Shown: positions 23,390 to 37,200 of the stretch, piece after piece | Layout of the letters: every line of letters begins with the position of its first letter | Position numbering within the stretch: the first letter of the stretch is position 1 | Assembly: GCA_904066235.2 (NCBI GenBank) | Contig: CAJFCV020000001.1 | Span: forward strand, 12,271,291 to 12,335,290 | DNA: 64,000 bases | Direction of reading: 5' to 3' | Source: Bursaphelenchus xylophilus | Taxonomy: Eukaryota; Nematoda; Chromadorea; Rhabditida; Aphelenchoididae | Made by a program: the position numbers and the translations under genes | Notes under the pieces: model-generated | Told to the model about the DNA's origin: nothing | The model's database searches: none | Seen by the model: the letters and a program-made list of their open reading frames with translations, nothing else

Positions 23390-26300
23390 TCAAACTATGC
23401 CCACACTGGGCGAAAAACTCTGATATTATACTAGACATCAGTTTGAAAAAAAGTGAATTAGTGATGACGGAGTGAATTGACAAGACATACACCATTCGAA
23501 AGGTGACCTCCTAAGATTTTAGCATGGCAAGTCTCAGCTTTTTTGGAATCAAACTACGCCCACACTGGGCGAAAAACTCTGATATTATACTAGACATCAG
23601 TTTGAAAAAAAGTTAATTAGTGATGACGGAGTGAATTGACAAGACATACACCATTCGAAAGGTGACCTCCTAAGATTTTAGCATGGCAAGTCTCAGCTTT
23701 TTTGGGATCAAACTACGCCCACACTGGGCGAAAAACTCTGATATTATACTAGACATCAGTTTGAAAAAAAAGTGAATTAGTGATGACGGAGTGAATTGAC
23801 AAGACATACACCATTCGAAAGGTGACCTCCTAAGATTTTAGCATGGCAAGCCTCAGCTTTTTTGGAATCAAACTACGCCCACACTGGGCGAAAAACTCTG
23901 ATATTATACTAGACATCAGTTTGAAAAAAAGTGAATTAGTGATGACGGAGTGAATTGACAAGACATACACCATTCGAAAGGTGACCTCCTAAGATTTTAG
24001 CATGGCAAGTCTCAGCTTTTTTGGAATCAAACTACGCCCACACTGGGCGAAAAACTCTGATATTATACTAGACATCAGTTTGAAAAAAGGTGAATTAGTG
24101 ATGACGGAGTGAATTGATAAGACATACACCATTCGAAAGGTGACCTCCTAAGATTTTAGCATGGCAAGTCTCAGCTTTTTTGGAATCAAACTACGCCCAC
24201 ACTGGGCGAAAAACTCTGATATTATACTAGACATCAGTTTGAAAAAAAGTGAATTAGTGATGACGGAGTGAATTGACAAGACATACACCATTCGAAAGGT
24301 GACCTCCTAAGATTTTAGCATGGCAAGTCTCAGCTTTTTTGGAATCAAACTACGCCCACACTGGGCGAAAAACTCTGATATTATACTAGACATCAGTTTG
24401 AAAAAAAAGTGAATTAGTGATGACGGAGTGAATTGACAAGACATACACTATTCGAAAGGTGACCTTCTAAGATTTTAGCATGGCAAGCCTCAGCTTTTTT
24501 GGAATCAAACTACGCCCACACTGGGCGAAAAACTCTGATATTATACTAGACATCAGTTTGAAAAAAAGTGAATTAGTGATGACGGAGTGAATTGACAAGA
24601 CATACACCATTCGAAAGGTGACCTCCTAAGATTTTAGCATGGCAAGTCTCAGCTTTTTTGGAATCAAACTATGCCCACACTGGGCGAAAAACTCTGATAT
24701 TATACTAGACATCAGTTTGAAAAAAAGTGAATTAGTGATGACGGAGTGAATTGACAAGACATACACCATTCGAAAGGTGACCTCCTAAGATTTTAGCATG
24801 GCAAGCCTCAGCTTTTTTGGAATCAAACTACGCCCACACTGGGCGAAAAACTCTGATATTATACTAGACATCAGTTTAAAAAAAAAGTGAATTAGTGATG
24901 ACGGAGTGAATTGACAAGACGTACACCATTCGAAAGGTGACCTCCTAAGATTTTAGCATGGCAAGTCTCAGCTTTTTTGGAATCAAACTATGCCCACACT
25001 GGGCGAAAAACTCTGATATTATACTAGACATCAGTTTGAAAAAAAGTGAATTAGTGATGACGGAGTGAATTGACAAGACATACACCATTCGAAAGGTGAC
25101 CTCCTAAGATTTTAGCATGGCAAGTCTCAGCTTTTTTGGAATCAAACTATGCCCACACTGGGCGAAAAACTCTGATATTATACTAGACATCAGTTTGAAA
25201 AAAAGTGAATTAGTGATGACGGAGTGAATTGACAAGACATACACCATTCGAAAGGTGACCTCCTAAGATTTTAGCATGGCAAGTCTCAGCTTTTTTGGAA
25301 TCAAACTACGCCCACACTGGGCGAAAAACTCTGATATTATACTAGACATCAGTTTGAAAAAAAGTTAATTAGTGATGACGGAGTGAATTGACAAGACATA
25401 CACCATTCGAAAGGTGACCTCCTAAGATTTTAGCATGGCAAGTCTCAGCTTTTTTGGGATCAAACTACGCCCACACTGGGCGAAAAACTCTGATATTATA
25501 CTAGACATCAGTTTGAAAAAAAGTGAATTAGTGATGACGGAGTGAATTGACAAGACATACACCATTCGAAAGGTGACCTCCTAAGATTTTAGCATGGCAA
25601 GCCTCAGCTTTTTTGGAATCAAACTACGCCCACACTGGGCGAAAAACTCTGATATTATACTAGACATCAGTTTGAAAAAAAGTGAATTAGTGATGACGGA
25701 GTGAATTGACAAGACATACACCATTCGAAAGGTGACCTCCTAAGATTTTAGCATGGCAAGTCTCAGCTTTTTTGGAATCAAACTACGCCCACACTGGGCG
25801 AAAAACTCTGATATTATACTAGACATCAGTTTGAAAAAAGGTGAATTAGTGATGACGGAGTGAATTGATAAGACATACACCATTCGAAAGGTGACCTCCT
25901 AAGATTTTAGCATGGCAAGTCTCAGCTTTTTTGGAATCAAACTACGCCCACACTGGGCGAAAAACTCTGATATTATACTAGACATCAGTTTGAAAAAAAG
26001 TGAATTAGTGATGACGGAGTGAATTGACAAGACATACACCATTCGAAAGGTGACCTCCTAAGATTTTAGCATGGCAAGTCTCAGCTTTTTTGGAATCAAA
26101 CTACGCCCACACTGGGCGAAAAACTCTGATATTATACTAGACATCAGTTTGAAAAAAAAGTGAATTAGTGATGACGGAGTGAATTGACAAGACATACACC
26201 ATTCGAAAGGTGACCTTCTAAGATTTTAGCATGGCAAGCCTCAGCTTTTTTGGAATCAAACTACGCCCACACTGGGCGAAAAACTCTGATATTATACTAG

Positions 26301-26890
26301 ACATCAGTTTGAAAAAAAGTGAATTAGTGATGACGGAGTGAATTGACAAGACATACACCATTCGAAAGGTGACCTCCTAAGATTTTAGCATGGCAAGTCT
26401 CAGCTTTTTTGGAATCAAACTATGCCCACACTGGGCGAAAAACTCTGATATTATACTAGACATCAGTTTGAAAAAAAGTGAATTAGTGATGACGGAGTGA
26501 ATTGACAAGACATACACCATTCGAAAGGTGACCTCCTAAGATTTTAGCATGGCAAGCCTCAGCTTTTTGGAATCAAACTACGCCCACACTGGGCGAAAAA
26601 CTCTGATATTATACTAGACATCAGTTTGAAAAAAAAGTGAATTAGTGATGACGGAGTGAATTGACAAGACGTACACCATTCGAAAGGTGACCTCCTAAGA
26701 TTTTAGCATGGCAAGTCTCAGCTTTTTTGGAATCAAACTATGCCCACACTGGGCGAAAAACTCTGATATTATACTAGACATCAGTTTGAAAAAAAGTGAA
26801 TTAGTGATGACGGAGTGAATTGACAAGACATACACCATTCGAAAGGTGACCTCCTAAGATTTTAGCATGGCAAGCCTCAGCTTTTTTGGA
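23390..26890 (+). repeat. Higher-order repeat, 11 monomers (about 1752 bp), two copies
   Basis: Private changes recur at one distance: AACTATGCCC (23396 and 25149), AAAGTTAATTAG (23613 and 25366), TTGGGATCAAAC (about 23705 and 25457) and GAATTGATAAG (24118 and 25869). Later CTATGCCC monomers (24670 and 24988) also have partners about 1750 bp on (26420 and 26741). Four or more linked markers make this an unambiguous duplication. Confidence 0.85.
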
Positions 26891-29099
26891 ATCAAACTAC
26901 GCCCACACTGGGCGAAAAACTCTGATATTATACTAGACATCAGTTTGAAAAAAAGTGAATTAGTGATGACGGAGTGAATTGACAAGACGTACACCATTCG
27001 AAAGGTGACCTCCTAAGATTCTAGCATGGCAAGTCTCAGCTTTTTTGGAATCAAACTACGCCCACACTGGGCGAAAAACTCTGATATTATACTAGACATC
27101 AGTTTGAAAAAAAAGTGAATTAGTGATGACGGAGTGAATTGACAAGACATACACCATTCGAAAGGTGACCTCCTAAGATTTTAGCATGGCAAGTCTCAGC
27201 TTTTTTGGAATCAAACTACGCCCACACTGGGCGAAAAACTCTGATATTATACTAGACATCAGTTTGAAAAAAAAGTGAATTAGTGATGACGGAGTGAATT
27301 GACAAGACATACACCATTCGAAAGGTGACCTTCTAAGATTTTAGCATGGCAAGCCTCAGCTTTTTGGAATCAAACTACGCCCACACTGGGCGAAAAACTC
27401 TGATATTATACTAGACATCAGTTTGAAAAAAGAGTGAATTAGTGATGACGGAGTGAATTGACAAGACGTACACCATTCGAAAGGTGACCTCCTAAGATTT
27501 TAGCATGGCAAGTCTCAGCTTTTTTGGAATCAAACTACGCCCACACTGGGCGAAAAACTCTGATATTATACTGGACATCAGTTTGAAAAAAAGTGAATTA
27601 GTGATGACGGAGTGAATTGACAAGACATACACCATTCGAAAGGTGACCTTCTAAGATTTTAGCATGGCAAGCCTCAGCTTTTTTGGAATCAAACTACGCC
27701 CACACTGGGCGAAAAACTCTGATATTATACTAGACATCAGTTTGAAAAAAAAGTGAATTAGTGATGACGGAGTGAATTGACAAGACATACACCATTCGAA
27801 AGGTGACCTCCTAAGATTTTAGCATGGCAAGTCTCAGCTTTTTTGGAATCAAACTACGCCCACACTGGGCGAAAAACTCTGATATTATACTAGACATCAG
27901 TTTGAAAAAAAAGTGAATTAGTGATGACGGAGTGAATTGACAAGACGTACACCATTCGAAAGGTGACCTCCTAAGATTTTAGCATGGCAAGTCTCAGCTT
28001 TTTTGGAATCAAACTACGCCCACACTGGGCGAAAAACTCTGATATTATACTGGACATCAGTTTGAAAAAAAAGTGAATTAGTGATGACGGAGTGAATTGA
28101 CAAGACATACACCATTCGAAAGGTGACCTTCTAAGATTTTAGCATGGCAAGCCTCAGCTTTTTTGGAATCAAACTACGCCCACACTGGGCGAAAAACTCT
28201 GATATTATACTAGACATCAGTTTGAAAAAAAAGTGAATTAGTGATGACGGAGTGAATTGACAAGACATACACCATTCGAAAGGTGACCTCCTAAGATTTT
28301 AGCATGGCAAGTCTCAGCTTTTTTGGAATCAAACTACGCCCACACTGGGCGAAAAACTCTGATATTATACTAGACATCAGTTTGAAAAAAAGTGAATTAG
28401 TGATGACGGAGTGAATTGACAAGACATACACCATTCGAAAGGTGACCTCCTAAGATTTTAGCATGGCAAGCCTCAGCTTTTTTGGAATCAAACTACGCCC
28501 ACACTGGGCGAAAAACTCTGATATTATACTAGACATCAGTTTGAAAAAAAGTGAATTAGTGATGACGGAGTGAATTGACAAGACGTACACCGTTCGAAAG
28601 GTGACCTCCTAAGATTTTAGCATGGCAAGTCTCAGCTTTTTTGGAATCAAACTATGCCCACACTGGGCGAAAAACTCTGATATTATACTAGACATCAGTT
28701 TGAAAAAAAAGTGAATTAGTGATGACGGAGTGAATTGACAAGACATACACCATTCGAAAGGTGACCTCCTAAGATTTTAGCATGGCAAGTCTCAGCTTTT
28801 TTGGAATCAAACTACGCCCACACTGGGCGAAAAACTCTGATATTATACTAGACATCAGTTTGAAAAAAAAGTGAATTAGTGATGACGGAGTGAATTGACA
28901 AGACATACACCATTCGAAAGGTGACCTCCTAAGATTTTAGCATGGCAAGCCTCAGCTTTTTGGAATCAAACTACGCCCACACTGGGCGAAAAACTCTGAT
29001 ATTATACTAGACATCAGTTTGAAAAAAAGTGAATTAGTGATGACGGAGTGAATTGACAAGACGTACACCATTCGAAAGGTGACCTCCTAAGATTTTAGC

Positions 29100-29820
29100 A
29101 TGGCAAGTCTCAGCTTTTTTGGAATCAAACTACGCCCACACTGGGCGAAAACTCTGATATTATACTAGACATCAGTTTGAAAAAAGTGAATTAGTGATGA
29201 CGGAGTGAATTGACAAGACATACACCATTCGAAAGGTGACCTCCTAAGATTTTAGCATGGCAAGCCTTTTTGAATCAAACTACGCCCACACTGGGCGAAA
29301 ACTCTGATATTATACTAGACATCAGTTTGAAAAAGTGAATTAGTGATGACGGAGTGAATTGACAAGACGTACACCATTCGAAAGGTGACCTCCTAAGATT
29401 TTAGCATGGCAAGTCTCAGCTTTTTGGAATCAAACTACGCCCACACTGGGCGAAAAACTCTGATATTATACTAGACATCAGTTTGAAAAAAAGTGAATTA
29501 GTGATGACGGAGTGAATTGACAAGACATACACCATTCGAAAGGTGACCTCCTAAGATTTTAGCATGGCAAGCCTCAGCTTTTTTGAATCAAACTACGCCC
29601 ACACTGGGCGAAAAACTCTGATATTATACTAGACATCAGTTTGAAAAAAAGTGAATTAGTGATGACGGAGTGAATTGACAAGACGTACACCATTCGAAAG
29701 GTGACCTCCTAAGATTTTAGCATGGCAAGTCTCAGCTTTTTTGGAATCAAACTACGCCCACACTGGGCGAAAAACTCTGATATTATACTAGACATCAGTT
29801 TGAAAAAAGTGAATTAGTGA
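29100..29820 (+). repeat. Locally degraded satellite monomers with shortened homopolymers
   Basis: Within a few consecutive monomers several runs are short. GCGAAAACTC has one A fewer than usual (near 29147 and 29300), TTTGAAAAAGTG and TTTGAAAAAAGTG have short A-tracts (near 29175, 29330 and 29806), and CAAGCCTTTTTGAATC (near 29263) lacks about 7 bp around CTCAGC. TTTTGAATC (near 29583) lacks a G. Such a cluster is not seen in neighbouring kilobases. It may be a real indel-rich patch, or low-quality consensus from homopolymer errors. Confidence 0.7.
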
Positions 29821-31559
29821 TGACGGAGTGAATTGACAAGACATACACCATTCGAAAGGTGACCTCCTAAGATTTTAGCATGGCAAGCCTCAGCTTTTTT
29901 GGAATCAAACTACGCCCACACTGGGCGAAAAACTCTGATATTATACTAGACATCAGTTTGAAAAAAAAGTGAATTAGTGATGACGGAGTGAATTGACAAG
30001 ACGTACACCGTTCGAAAGGTGACCTCCTAAGATTTTAGCATGGCAAGTCTCAGCTTTTTTGGAATCAAACTATGCCCACACTGGGCGAAAAACTCTGATA
30101 TTATACTAGACATCAGTTTGAAAAAAAAGTGAATTAGTGATGACGGAGTGAATTGACAAGACATACACCATTCGAAAGGTGACCTCCTAAGATTTTAGCA
30201 TGGCAAGTCTCAGCTTTTTTGGAATCAAACTACGCCCACACTGGGCGAAAAACTCTGATATTATACTAGACATCAGTTTGAAAAAAAAGTTAATTAGTGA
30301 TGACGGAGTGAATTGACAAGACATACACCATTCGAAAGGTGACCTCCTAAGATTTTAGCATGGCAAGCCTCAGCTTTTTTGGAATCAAACTACGCCCACA
30401 CTGGGCGAAAAACTCTGATATTATACTAGACATCAGTTTGAAAAAAAAGTGAATTAGTGATGACGGAGTGAATTGACAAGACGTACACCATTCGAAAGGT
30501 GACCTCCTAAGATTTTAGCATGGCAAGTCTCAGCTTTTTTGGAATCAAACTATGCCCACACTGGGCGAAAAACTCTGATATTATACTAGACATCAGTTTG
30601 AAAAAAAGTGAATTAGTGATGACGGAGTGAATTGACAAGACATACACCATTCGAAAGGTGACCTCCTAAGATTTTAGCATGGCAAGCCTCAGCTTTTTTC
30701 GAATCAAACTACGCCCACACTGGGCGAAAAACTCTGATATTATACTAGACATCATTTTGAAAAAAAAGTGAATTAGTGATGACGGAGTGAATTGACAAGA
30801 CGTACACCATTCGAAAGGTGACCTCCTAAGATTCTAGCATGGCAAGTCTCAGCTTTTTTGGAATCAAACTACGCCCACACTGGGCGAAAAACTCTGATAT
30901 TATACTAGACATCAGTTTGAAAAAAAGTGAATTAGTGATGACGGAGTGAATTGACAAGACATACACCATTCGAAAGGTGACCTCCTAAGATTTTAGCATG
31001 GCAAGTCTCAGCTTTTTTGGAATCAAACTACGCCCACACTGGGCGAAAAACTCTGATATTATACTAGACATCAGTTTGAAAAAAAGTGAATTAGTGATGA
31101 CGGAGTGAATTGACAAGACATACACCATTCGAAAGGTGACCTTCTAAGATTTTAGCATGGCAAGCCTCAGCTTTTTGGAATCAAACTACGCCCACACTGG
31201 GCGAAAAACTCTGATATTATACTAGACATCAGTTTGAAAAAAAAGTGAATTAGTGATGACGGAGTGAATTGACAAGACGTACACCATTCGAAAGGTGACC
31301 TCCTAAGATTTTAGCATGGCAAGTCTCAGCTTTTTTGGAATCAAACTACGCCCACACTGGGCGAAAAACTCTGATATTATACTAGACATCAGTTTGAAAA
31401 AAAGTGAATTAGTGATGACGGAGTGAGTTGACAAGACATACACCATTCGAAAGGTGACCTCCTAAGCTTTTAGCATGGCAAGCCTCAGCTTTTTTGGAAT
31501 CAAACTACGCCCACACTGGGCGAAAAACTCTGATATTATACTAGACATCAGTTTGAAAA

Positions 31560-34110
31560 AAAAGTGAATTAGTGATGACGGAGTGAATTGACAAGACGTA
31601 CACCGTTCGAAAGGTGACCTCCTAAGATTTTAGCATGGCAAGTCTCAGCTTTTTTGGAATCAAACTATGCCCACACTGGGCGAAAAACTCTGATATTATA
31701 CTAGACATCAGTTTGAAAAAAAGTGAATTAGTGATGACGGAGTGAATTGACAAGACATACACCATTCGAAAGGTGACCTCCTAAGATTTTAGCATGGCAA
31801 GTCTCAGCTTTTTTGGAATCAAACTACGCCCACACTGGGCGAAAAACTCTGATATTATACTAGACATCAGTTTGAAAAAAAAGTGAATTAGTGATGACGG
31901 AGTGAATTGACAAGACGTACACCGTTCGAAAGGTGACCTCCTAAGATTTTAGCATGGCAAGTCTCAGCTTTTTTGGAATCAAACTGTGCCCACACTGGGC
32001 GAAAAACTCTGATATTATACTAGACATCAGTTTGAAAAAAAAGTGAATTAGTGATGACGGAGTGAATTGACAAGACATACACCATTCGAAAGGTGACCTC
32101 CTAAGATTTTAGCATGGCAAGTCTCAGCTTTTTTGGAATCAAACTACGCCCACACTGGGCGAAAAACTCTGATATTATACTAGACATCAGTTTGAAAAAA
32201 AAGTTAATTAGTGATGACGGAGTGAATTGACAAGACATACACCATTCGAAAGGTGACCTCCTAAGATTTTAGCATGGCAAGCCTCAGCTTTTTTGGAATC
32301 AAACTACGCCCACACTGGGCGAAAAACTCTGATATTATACTAGACATCAGTTTGAAAAAAAGTGAATTAGTGATGACGGAGTGAATTGACAAGACGTACA
32401 CCATTCGAAAGTTGACCTCCTAAGATTTTAGCATGGCAAGTCTCAGCTTTTTTGGAATCAAACTACGCCCACACTGGGCGAAAAACTCTGATATTATACT
32501 AGACATCAGTTTGAAAAAAAAGTGAATTAGTGATGACGGAGTGAATTGACAAGACGTACACCGTTCGAAAGGTGACCTCCTAAGATTTTAGCATGGCAAG
32601 TCTCAGCTTTTTTGGAATCAAACTATGCCCACACTGGGCGAAAAACTCTGATATTATACTAGACATCAGTTTGAAAAAAAGTGAATTAGTGATGACGGAG
32701 TGAATTGACAAGACATACACCATTCGAAAGGTGACCTCCTAAGATTTTAGCATGGCAAGTCTCAGCTTTTTTGGAATCAAACTACGCCCACACTGGGCGA
32801 AAAACTCTGATATTATACTAGACATCAGTTTGAAAAAAAGTGAATTAGTGATGACGGAGTGAATTGACAAGACGTACACCGTTCGAAAGGTGACCTCCTA
32901 AGATTTTAGCATGGCAAGTCTCAACTTTTTTGGAATCAAACTGTGCCCACACTGGGCGAAAAACTCTGATATTATACTAGACATCAGTTTGAAAAAAAAG
33001 TGAATTAGTGATGACGGAGTGAATTGACAAGACATACACCATTCGAAAGGTGACCTCCTAAGATTTTAGCATGGCAAGTCTCAGCTTTTTTGGAATCAAA
33101 CTACGCCCACACTGGGCGAAAAACTCTGATATTATACTAGACATCAGTTTGAAAAAAAAGTTAATTAGTGATGACGGAGTGAATTGACAAGACATACACC
33201 ATTCGAAAGGTGACCTCCTAAGATTTTAGCATGGCAAGCCTCAGCTTTTTTGGAATCAAACTACGCCCACACTGGGCGAAAAACTCTGATATTATACTAG
33301 ACATCAGTTTGAAAAAAAAGTGAATTAGTGATGACGGAGTGAATTGACAAGACGTACACCATTCGAAAGTTGACCTCCTAAGATTTTAGCATGGCAAGTC
33401 TCAGCTTTTTTGGAATCAAACTACGCCCACACTGGGCGAAAAACTCTGATATTATACTAGACATCAGTTTGAAAAAAAGTGAATTAGTGATGACGGAGTG
33501 AATTGACAAGACATACACCATTCGAAAGGTGACCTCCTAAGATTTTAGCATGGCAAGTCTCAGCTTTTTTGGAATCAAACTACGCCCACACTGGGCGAAA
33601 AACTCTGATATTATACTAGACATCAGTTTGAAAAAAAAGTGAATTAGTGATGACGGAGTGAATTGACAAGACATACACCATTCGAAAGGTGACCTCCTAA
33701 GATTTTAGCATGGCAAGTCTCAGCTTTTTTGGAATCAAACTACGCCCACACTGGGCGAAAAACTCTGATATTATACTAGACATCAGTTTGAAAAAAAAGT
33801 TAATTAGTGATGACGGAGTGAATTGACAAGACATACACCATTCGAAAGGTGACCTCCTAAGATTTTAGCATGGCAAGCCTCAGCTTTTTTGGAATCAAAC
33901 TACGCCCACACTGGGCGAAAAACTCTGATATTATACTAGACATCAGTTTGAAAAAAAAGTGAATTAGTGATGACGGAGTGAATTGACAAGACGTACACCA
34001 TTCGAAAGTTGACCTCCTAAGATTTTAGCATGGCAAGTCTCAGCTTTTTTGGAATCAAACTACGCCCACACTGGGCGAAAAACTCTGATATTATACTAGA
34101 CATCAGTTTG
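31560..34110 (+). repeat. Higher-order repeat, 6 monomers (958 bp), two copies plus a 4-monomer repeat
   Basis: AAACTGTGCC appears at 31986 and 32943, and GAAAGTTGACC at 32411 and 33369, both about 958 bp (6 monomers) apart. GAAAGTTGACC comes again at 34008, 639 bp (4 monomers) later, with its AAGTTAATTAG neighbour. The first two copies share the order GTACACCG/CTATGCC, CATACACC, GTACACCG/CTGTGCC, CATACACC, GTTAATT. Confidence 0.85.
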
Positions 34111-34299
34111 AAAAAAAGTGAATTAGTGATGACGGAGTGAATTGACAAGACATACACCATTCGAAAGGTGACCTCCTAAGATTTTAGCATGGCAAGTCTC
34201 AGCTTTTTTGGAATCAAACTACGCCCACACTGGGCGAAAAACTCTGATATTATACTAGACATCAGTTTGAAAAAAAGTGAATTAGTGATGACGGAGTGA

Positions 34300-37200
34300 A
34301 TTGACAAGACATACACCATTCGAAAGGTGACCTTCTAAGATTTTAGCATGGCAAGCCTCAGCTTTTTTGGAATCAAACTACGCCCACACTGGGCGAAAAA
34401 CTCTGATATTATACTAGACATCAGTTTGAAAAAAAGTGAATTAGTGATGACGGAGTGAATTGACAAGACGTACACCATTCGAAAGGTGACCTCCTAAGAT
34501 TCTAGCATGGCAAGTCTCAGCTTTTTTGGAATCAAACTACGCCCACACTGGGCGAAAAACTCTGATATTATACTAGACATCAGTTTGAAAAAAAGTGAAT
34601 TAGTGATGACGGAGTGAATTGACAAGACATACACCATTCGAAAGGTGACCTCCTAAGATTTTAGCATGGCAAGTCTCAGCTTTTTTGGAATCAAACTACG
34701 CCCACACTGGGCGAAAAACTCTGATATTATACTAGACATCAGTTTGAAAAAAAAGTGAATTAGTGATGACGGAGTGAATTGACAAGACATACACCATTCG
34801 AAAGGTGACCTTCTAAGATTTTAGCATGGCAAGCCTCAGCTTTTTTGGAATCAAACTACGCCCACACTGGGCGAAAAACTCTGATATTATACTAGACATC
34901 AGTTTGAAAAAAAGTGAATTAGTGATGACGGAGTGAATTGACAAGACATACACCATTCGAAAGGTGACCTCCTAAGATTTTAGCATGGCAAGTCTCAGCT
35001 TTTTTGGAATCAAACTACGCCCACACTGGGCGAAAAACTCTGATATTATACTAGACATCAGTTTGAAAAAAAAGTGAATTAGTGATGACGGAGTGAATTG
35101 ACAAGACATACACCATTCGAAAGGTGACCTTCTAAGATTTTAGCATGGCAAGCCTCAGCTTTTTTGGAATCAAACTACGCCCACACTGGGCGAAAAACTC
35201 TGATATTATACTAGACATCAGTTTGAAAAAAAGTGAATTAGTGATGACGGAGTGAATTGACAAGACGTACACCATTCGAAAGGTGACCTCCTAAGATTCT
35301 AGCATGGCAAGTCTCAGCTTTTTTGGAATCAAACTACGCCCACACTGGGCGAAAAACTCTGATATTATACTAGACATCAGTTTGAAAAAAAGTGAATTAG
35401 TGATGACGGAGTGAATTGACAAGACATACACCATTCGAAAGGTGACCTCCTAAGATTTTAGCATGGCAAGTCTCAGCTTTTTTGGAATCAAACTACGCCC
35501 ACACTGGGCGAAAAACTCTGATATTATACTAGACATCAGTTTGAAAAAAAAGTGAATTAGTGATGACGGAGTGAATTGACAAGACATACACCATTCGAAA
35601 GGTGACCTTCTAAGATTTTAGCATGGCAAGCCTCAGCTTTTTGGAATCAAACTACGCCCACACTGGGCGAAAAACTCTGATATTATACTAGACATCAGTT
35701 TGAAAAAAAGTGAATTAGTGATGACGGAGTGAATTGACAAGACGTACACCATTCGAAAGGTGACCTCCTAAGATTTTAGCATGGCAAGTCTCAGCTTTTT
35801 TGGAATCAAACTACGCCCACACTGGGCGAAAAACTCTGATATTATACTAGACATCAGTTTGAAAAAAAGTGAATTAGTGATGACGGAGTGAATTGACAAG
35901 ACATACACCATTCGAAAGGTGACCTTCTAAGATTTTAGCATGGCAAGCCTCAGCTTTTTTGGAATCAAACTACGCCCACACTGGGCGAAAAACTCTGATA
36001 TTATACTAGACATCAGTTTGAAAAAAAGTGAATTAGTGATGACGGAGTGAATTGACAAGACATACACCATTCGAAAGGTGACCTCCTAAGATTTTAGCAT
36101 GGCAAGTCTCAGCTTTTTTGGAATCAAACTACGCCCACACTGGGCGAAAAACTCTGATATTATACTAGACATCAGTTTGAAAAAAAGTGAATTAGTGATG
36201 ACGGAGTGAATTGACAAGACATACACCATTCGAAAGGTGACCTTCTAAGATTTTAGCATGGCAAGCCTCAGCTTTTTTGGAATCAAACTACGCCCACACT
36301 GGGCGAAAAACTCTGATATTATACTAGACATCAGTTTGAAAAAAAAGTGAATTAGTGATGACGGAGTGAATTGACAAGACATACACCATTCGAAAGGTGA
36401 CCTCCTAAGATTTTAGCATGGCAAGTCTCAGCTTTTTTGGAATCAAACTACGCCCACACTGGGCGAAAAACTCTGATATTATACTAGACATCAGTTTGAA
36501 AAAAAGTTAATTAGTGATGACGGAGTGAATTGACAAGACGTACACCATTCGAAAGGTGACCTTCTAAGATTTTAGCATGGCAAGCCTCAGCTTTTTTGGA
36601 ATCAAACTACGCCCACACTGGGCGAAAAACTCTGATATTATACTAGACATCAGTTTGAAAAAAAGTGAATTAGTGATGACGGAGTGAATTGACAAGACAT
36701 ACACCATTCGAAAGGTGACCTTCTAAGATTTTAGCATGGCAAGCCTCAGCTTTTTTGGAATCAAACTACGCCCACACTGGGCGAAAAACTCTGATATTAT
36801 ACTAGACATCAGTTTGAAAAAAAGTGAATTAGTGATGACGGAGTGAATTGACAAGACATACACCATTCGAAAGGTGACCTCCTAAGATTTTAGCATGGCA
36901 AGTCTCAGCTTTTTTGGAATCAAACTACGCCCACACTGGGCGAAAAACTCTGATATTATACTAGACATCAGTTTGAAAAAAAAGTTAATTAGTGATGACG
37001 GAGTGAATTGACAAGACGTACACCATTCGAAAGGTGACCTTCTAAGATTTTAGCATGGCAAGCCTCAGCTTTTTTGGAATCAAACTACGCCCACACTGGG
37101 CGAAAAACTCTGATATTATACTAGACATCAGTTTGAAAAAAAAGTGAATTAGTGATGACGGAGTGAATTGACAAGACATACACCATTCGAAAGGTGACCT

